38,017 nt of DNA from Glaciecola sp. (GTDB lineage Bacteria; Pseudomonadota; Gammaproteobacteria; Enterobacterales; Alteromonadaceae): positions 1 to 38,017 of the forward strand of contig JAAZVZ010000020.1 of assembly GCA_018623155.1 (NCBI GenBank), written 5' to 3'. The position numbers and the translations under genes are program-made. Below, piece after piece: positions 35,962 to 38,017 of this stretch (the stretch's first letter is position 1; the number at the start of each line of letters is the position of its first letter). The notes beneath the pieces were generated by a model. The model searched no databases and was not told the origin of the DNA. It worked only from the letters and a program-made list of their open reading frames with translations.

Positions 35962-37248
35962 ATGCGCAGTGTATTATCACTGTGCTTAGTGGTTATGTTT
36001 GTCTTACCTGCTTTGGTTTGGTCAATCAGCACAGCACATTTTAGTTCACTTGAACGTGCAAAAATGACCGAATTAGAACTCATGAGCTATGTGCTTATAG
36101 CGGATTTTGACTTACGTGAAAGTGTCATTACCATGCCCGTTGCAGTATTAGATGAGCGCTTTAACATCACTCAAAGTGGCTACCATGGCTATATTAAACT
36201 CAATGATACATTGATCTGGCAATCTGCTTCGGTGACCAACACCATCGACCCCGCTAGGCTGCCTAGGACAGGTGCCGGCGAAACTCGTTTTTCTAAGATT
36301 GAACACAATGGCGAGACTTGGTATCTCTATAGCTTTACAGCTGAGTTTCTCAACTATAATCGATATGAAGCTATTCACTTTCACATCGCTAATCACGCAC
36401 GAGACTTAGAAGCAGAACATGCCGTTTTTACACGGACCTTATGGCAATCAACATTAGTCATTTCACTGGTTATCGCGATCGTGTTAATACTCAGCTTGTT
36501 ATCAGTATTACTGCCGGTACGAACTTTGATTGCACAACTCAAACGTACCCGCCAAGGACAACAAAGCCAGTTATCAGGCGAGTTCCCATTGGAGCTCAAT
36601 GCAATGAAGTACACCATCAATCGTGTTTTACAAGAAGAGCAACAACAGCGCGAGCGGTATCAAAATGCCTTACAAGATTTGGCGCATTCACTCAAAACAC
36701 CCTTGACCGTCATTAAAGGTGATCCGGCCTTGCCTAATAGTCTTCATCCTCAGGTGGACCAAATTGATCAAATTATCCAAAGACAACTTTCCCGCGCTCG
36801 TTTAAGTCAAAAATCAGGGCATCAGCAAATTGAACTCTCATCCGTAGTTAAGAAAATGTGTGAGAGCATGCGCAAAATTCACCGAGATAAATCGCTAAGT
36901 ATTATCTATAACGAATCTACATCGATTAAATATGCCATTGACCAAGCAGATTGGTATGAAATCCTTGGAAATATTTTAGATAACGCCTGTAAGGCATCGC
37001 AAAAACTCGTTAACGTCACGTTAAATGAAGACTTACATTGGATCATACTGGCCGTTGAAGATGACGGAGAAGGCATTCCAATTGATCAACAACAACAAAT
37101 TCTCAAACGCGGTTATCGCCTAGATCAGTATACTGAAGGTTCTGGGATTGGCCTTGCTACAGTCAATGACTTGGTGGATTTATATGGTGGCAAAATACGT
37201 TTTAGTGAAGACTTACCCTTCACCCTATCGATTTTGCTACCCAAGTAA
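35962..37248 (+). CDS. PhoQ-like sensor histidine kinase
   Basis: A 428-residue membrane kinase, partner of the preceding regulator. Two membrane helices (about 3-25 and 163-187) flank a periplasmic sensor of about 135 residues. A HAMP-like linker follows, then the H box with His242 in LAHSLKTPLTVIKG. The N box is NILDNACKAS (Asn341), the G1 box VEDDGEGIP and the G2 box GSGIGLATVNDLV. NILDNACKAS and the LAHSLKTPL form fit the PhoQ branch of HPK. The periplasmic domain is not strongly acidic, so divalent-cation sensing as in E. coli PhoQ is not assured. No clear ribosome site precedes the ATG. Confidence 0.92.
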   Translation: MRSVLSLCLVVMFVLPALVWSISTAHFSSLERAKMTELELMSYVLIADFDLRESVITMPVAVLDERFNITQSGYHGYIKLNDTLIWQSASVTNTIDPARLPRTGAGETRFSKIEHNGETWYLYSFTAEFLNYNRYEAIHFHIANHARDLEAEHAVFTRTLWQSTLVISLVIAIVLILSLLSVLLPVRTLIAQLKRTRQGQQSQLSGEFPLELNAMKYTINRVLQEEQQQRERYQNALQDLAHSLKTPLTVIKGDPALPNSLHPQVDQIDQIIQRQLSRARLSQKSGHQQIELSSVVKKMCESMRKIHRDKSLSIIYNESTSIKYAIDQADWYEILGNILDNACKASQKLVNVTLNEDLHWIILAVEDDGEGIPIDQQQQILKRGYRLDQYTEGSGIGLATVNDLVDLYGGKIRFSEDLPFTLSILLPK

Positions 37249-37291
37249 CTATTCTTTAATACGGTATTTTAGTTAAAAAAATGTAAAATAT

Positions 37292-37319
37292 TTGACAATA
37301 GAATGAATAACGTTATCAT
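37292..37319 (+). promoter_or_regulatory. Probable sigma-70 promoter of the last kinase gene
   Basis: A perfect TTGACA (37292-37297), 16 bases, then TATCAT (37314-37319). The predicted start lies about 30 bases before the ATG at 37359, so this kinase is probably read independently of the PhoPQ-like genes. Confidence 0.65.
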
Positions 37320-37358
37320 TATTTTTAGATGATTATACAAGCACAAGGATGTGACTTT

Positions 37359-38017
37359 ATGGAATTTAGTTTTCTAGATAAATCACACTTTCAAACAGAA
37401 ACGTTAAAATCGGTCTTTCTTATAACTGTAGTCATGCAGTTACCCCCTCTCTATGGTATTTTTATTCATGGCGAACATTATAGAGCTATATTTGTTTTCG
37501 GTTCCCTGTTTTGCTTTGTAGCCTATAAGCTATCTCAATCACATCAACACCGATACTTGAGCACCATAATAACAGTTATTACCTGCGAGCTTTTGTTCGC
37601 CTCAATGCTGTATTTTAATGGTCTACACGGCTCCATTACGGCAATATGGGGATTGGTCTTTCCGTCTCTCATCTACTTACTCCATCCTACCATTAGCCGC
37701 GCAGTGCTCATTATCAACGCAAGCTTGTTGTTAGTGCTGTACCTACTCGTCAATCAAGGGTACTTGCTCATGTATTATGGTAATAAGCTTAATACGATGG
37801 CGACAATAATGCATTTTTTAGGCTTGATTGCAGTGACGTTGTGGTCTTTACGGCGCTATCAAGTAATGGTTGAGATGAGTCAGCAGGCCACTGAACAAGC
37901 CTTTCAAGCAGAGAAAGCCTTAAATCAGCGCAAAGACGAGTTCCTCTCCAACATGTCTCATGAATTGCGCACTCCCTTAAATGGGATTTATGGGGTATTG
38001 CAACTCATCGACGGTAA
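37359..38017 (+). CDS. Membrane histidine kinase, 3' end missing
   Basis: The frame opens at ATG with AAGGA nine bases upstream and is still open at the window edge after 219 codons. The first about 165 residues hold several hydrophobic helices (roughly five or six) with short loops, so the sensor is embedded in the membrane. They are followed by a coiled stretch and the HisKA box FLSNMSHELRTPLNGIYGVL (phosphoacceptor His near 201). NMSHELRTPLNGI is the form seen in hybrid kinases of the BarA/ArcB/RcsC type, so receiver domains may follow outside the window. The sensor signal cannot be told. Confidence 0.88.
   Translation, partial: MEFSFLDKSHFQTETLKSVFLITVVMQLPPLYGIFIHGEHYRAIFVFGSLFCFVAYKLSQSHQHRYLSTIITVITCELLFASMLYFNGLHGSITAIWGLVFPSLIYLLHPTISRAVLIINASLLLVLYLLVNQGYLLMYYGNKLNTMATIMHFLGLIAVTLWSLRRYQVMVEMSQQATEQAFQAEKALNQRKDEFLSNMSHELRTPLNGIYGVLQLIDG

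Overview
The window looks like ordinary chromosomal core DNA of a moderately AT-rich gammaproteobacterium, most likely a marine member of the Alteromonadales or a close relative. The reasons are the E. coli-like CarA, CarB, DapB, DnaK and BamE proteins, a trp operon with separate trpG and trpD but fused trpCF, the trp-linked block rnm-yciO-scpA-scpB-rluB, and a SulP transporter close to BicA. This assignment rests on protein resemblance and gene order only. I see no tRNA, rRNA, CRISPR array, insertion sequence or prophage gene. Both ends cut a gene.

Layout. 1-1042: 3' part of an amidohydrolase (+). 1141-2790: BicA-like SulP bicarbonate/anion transporter (+). A shared hairpin separates it from greA (-). 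carAB (3447-7810, -) has its own promoter and a leader holding an intrinsic terminator crossed by a small ORF. dapB (-) lies upstream of carA. Divergent from dapB are two PH-domain membrane proteins (ydbS/ydbT type) and a cytochrome b561, which converge on a periplasmic cytochrome c' (-). The heat-shock cluster grpE-dnaK-dnaJ (12473-16403, -) has two recognisable sigma-32 promoters. On the + strand follow 3-hydroxybutyrate dehydrogenase, nadK, SOS-controlled recN, bamE and a small membrane protein. Converging on these is rluB-scpB-scpA-yciO-rnm (-).

24845-32002 carries the tryptophan operon: leader peptide with three Trp codons, attenuator, trpE, trpG, trpD, trpCF, trpB, trpA, then a yciI gene. 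A large M16 zinc-protease lipoprotein (-) ends against it. The window closes with a PepSY-type small protein, a PhoP-like regulator and a PhoQ-like kinase as one tight + strand unit, then the start of a second membrane histidine kinase cut by the window edge.

How the parts work together. carAB makes carbamoyl phosphate for arginine and pyrimidines. The trp genes take chorismate to tryptophan under attenuation. grpE-dnaK-dnaJ is the Hsp70 machine under the heat-shock sigma factor, and recN is under LexA. ScpA and ScpB are condensin partners. The PepSY/regulator/kinase trio looks like an envelope-sensing module. No clearly new multi-gene system is evident. The least expected items are the carAB leader attenuator, the BicA-like carrier, the PepSY-headed two-component unit and the unrecognised small membrane protein behind bamE.
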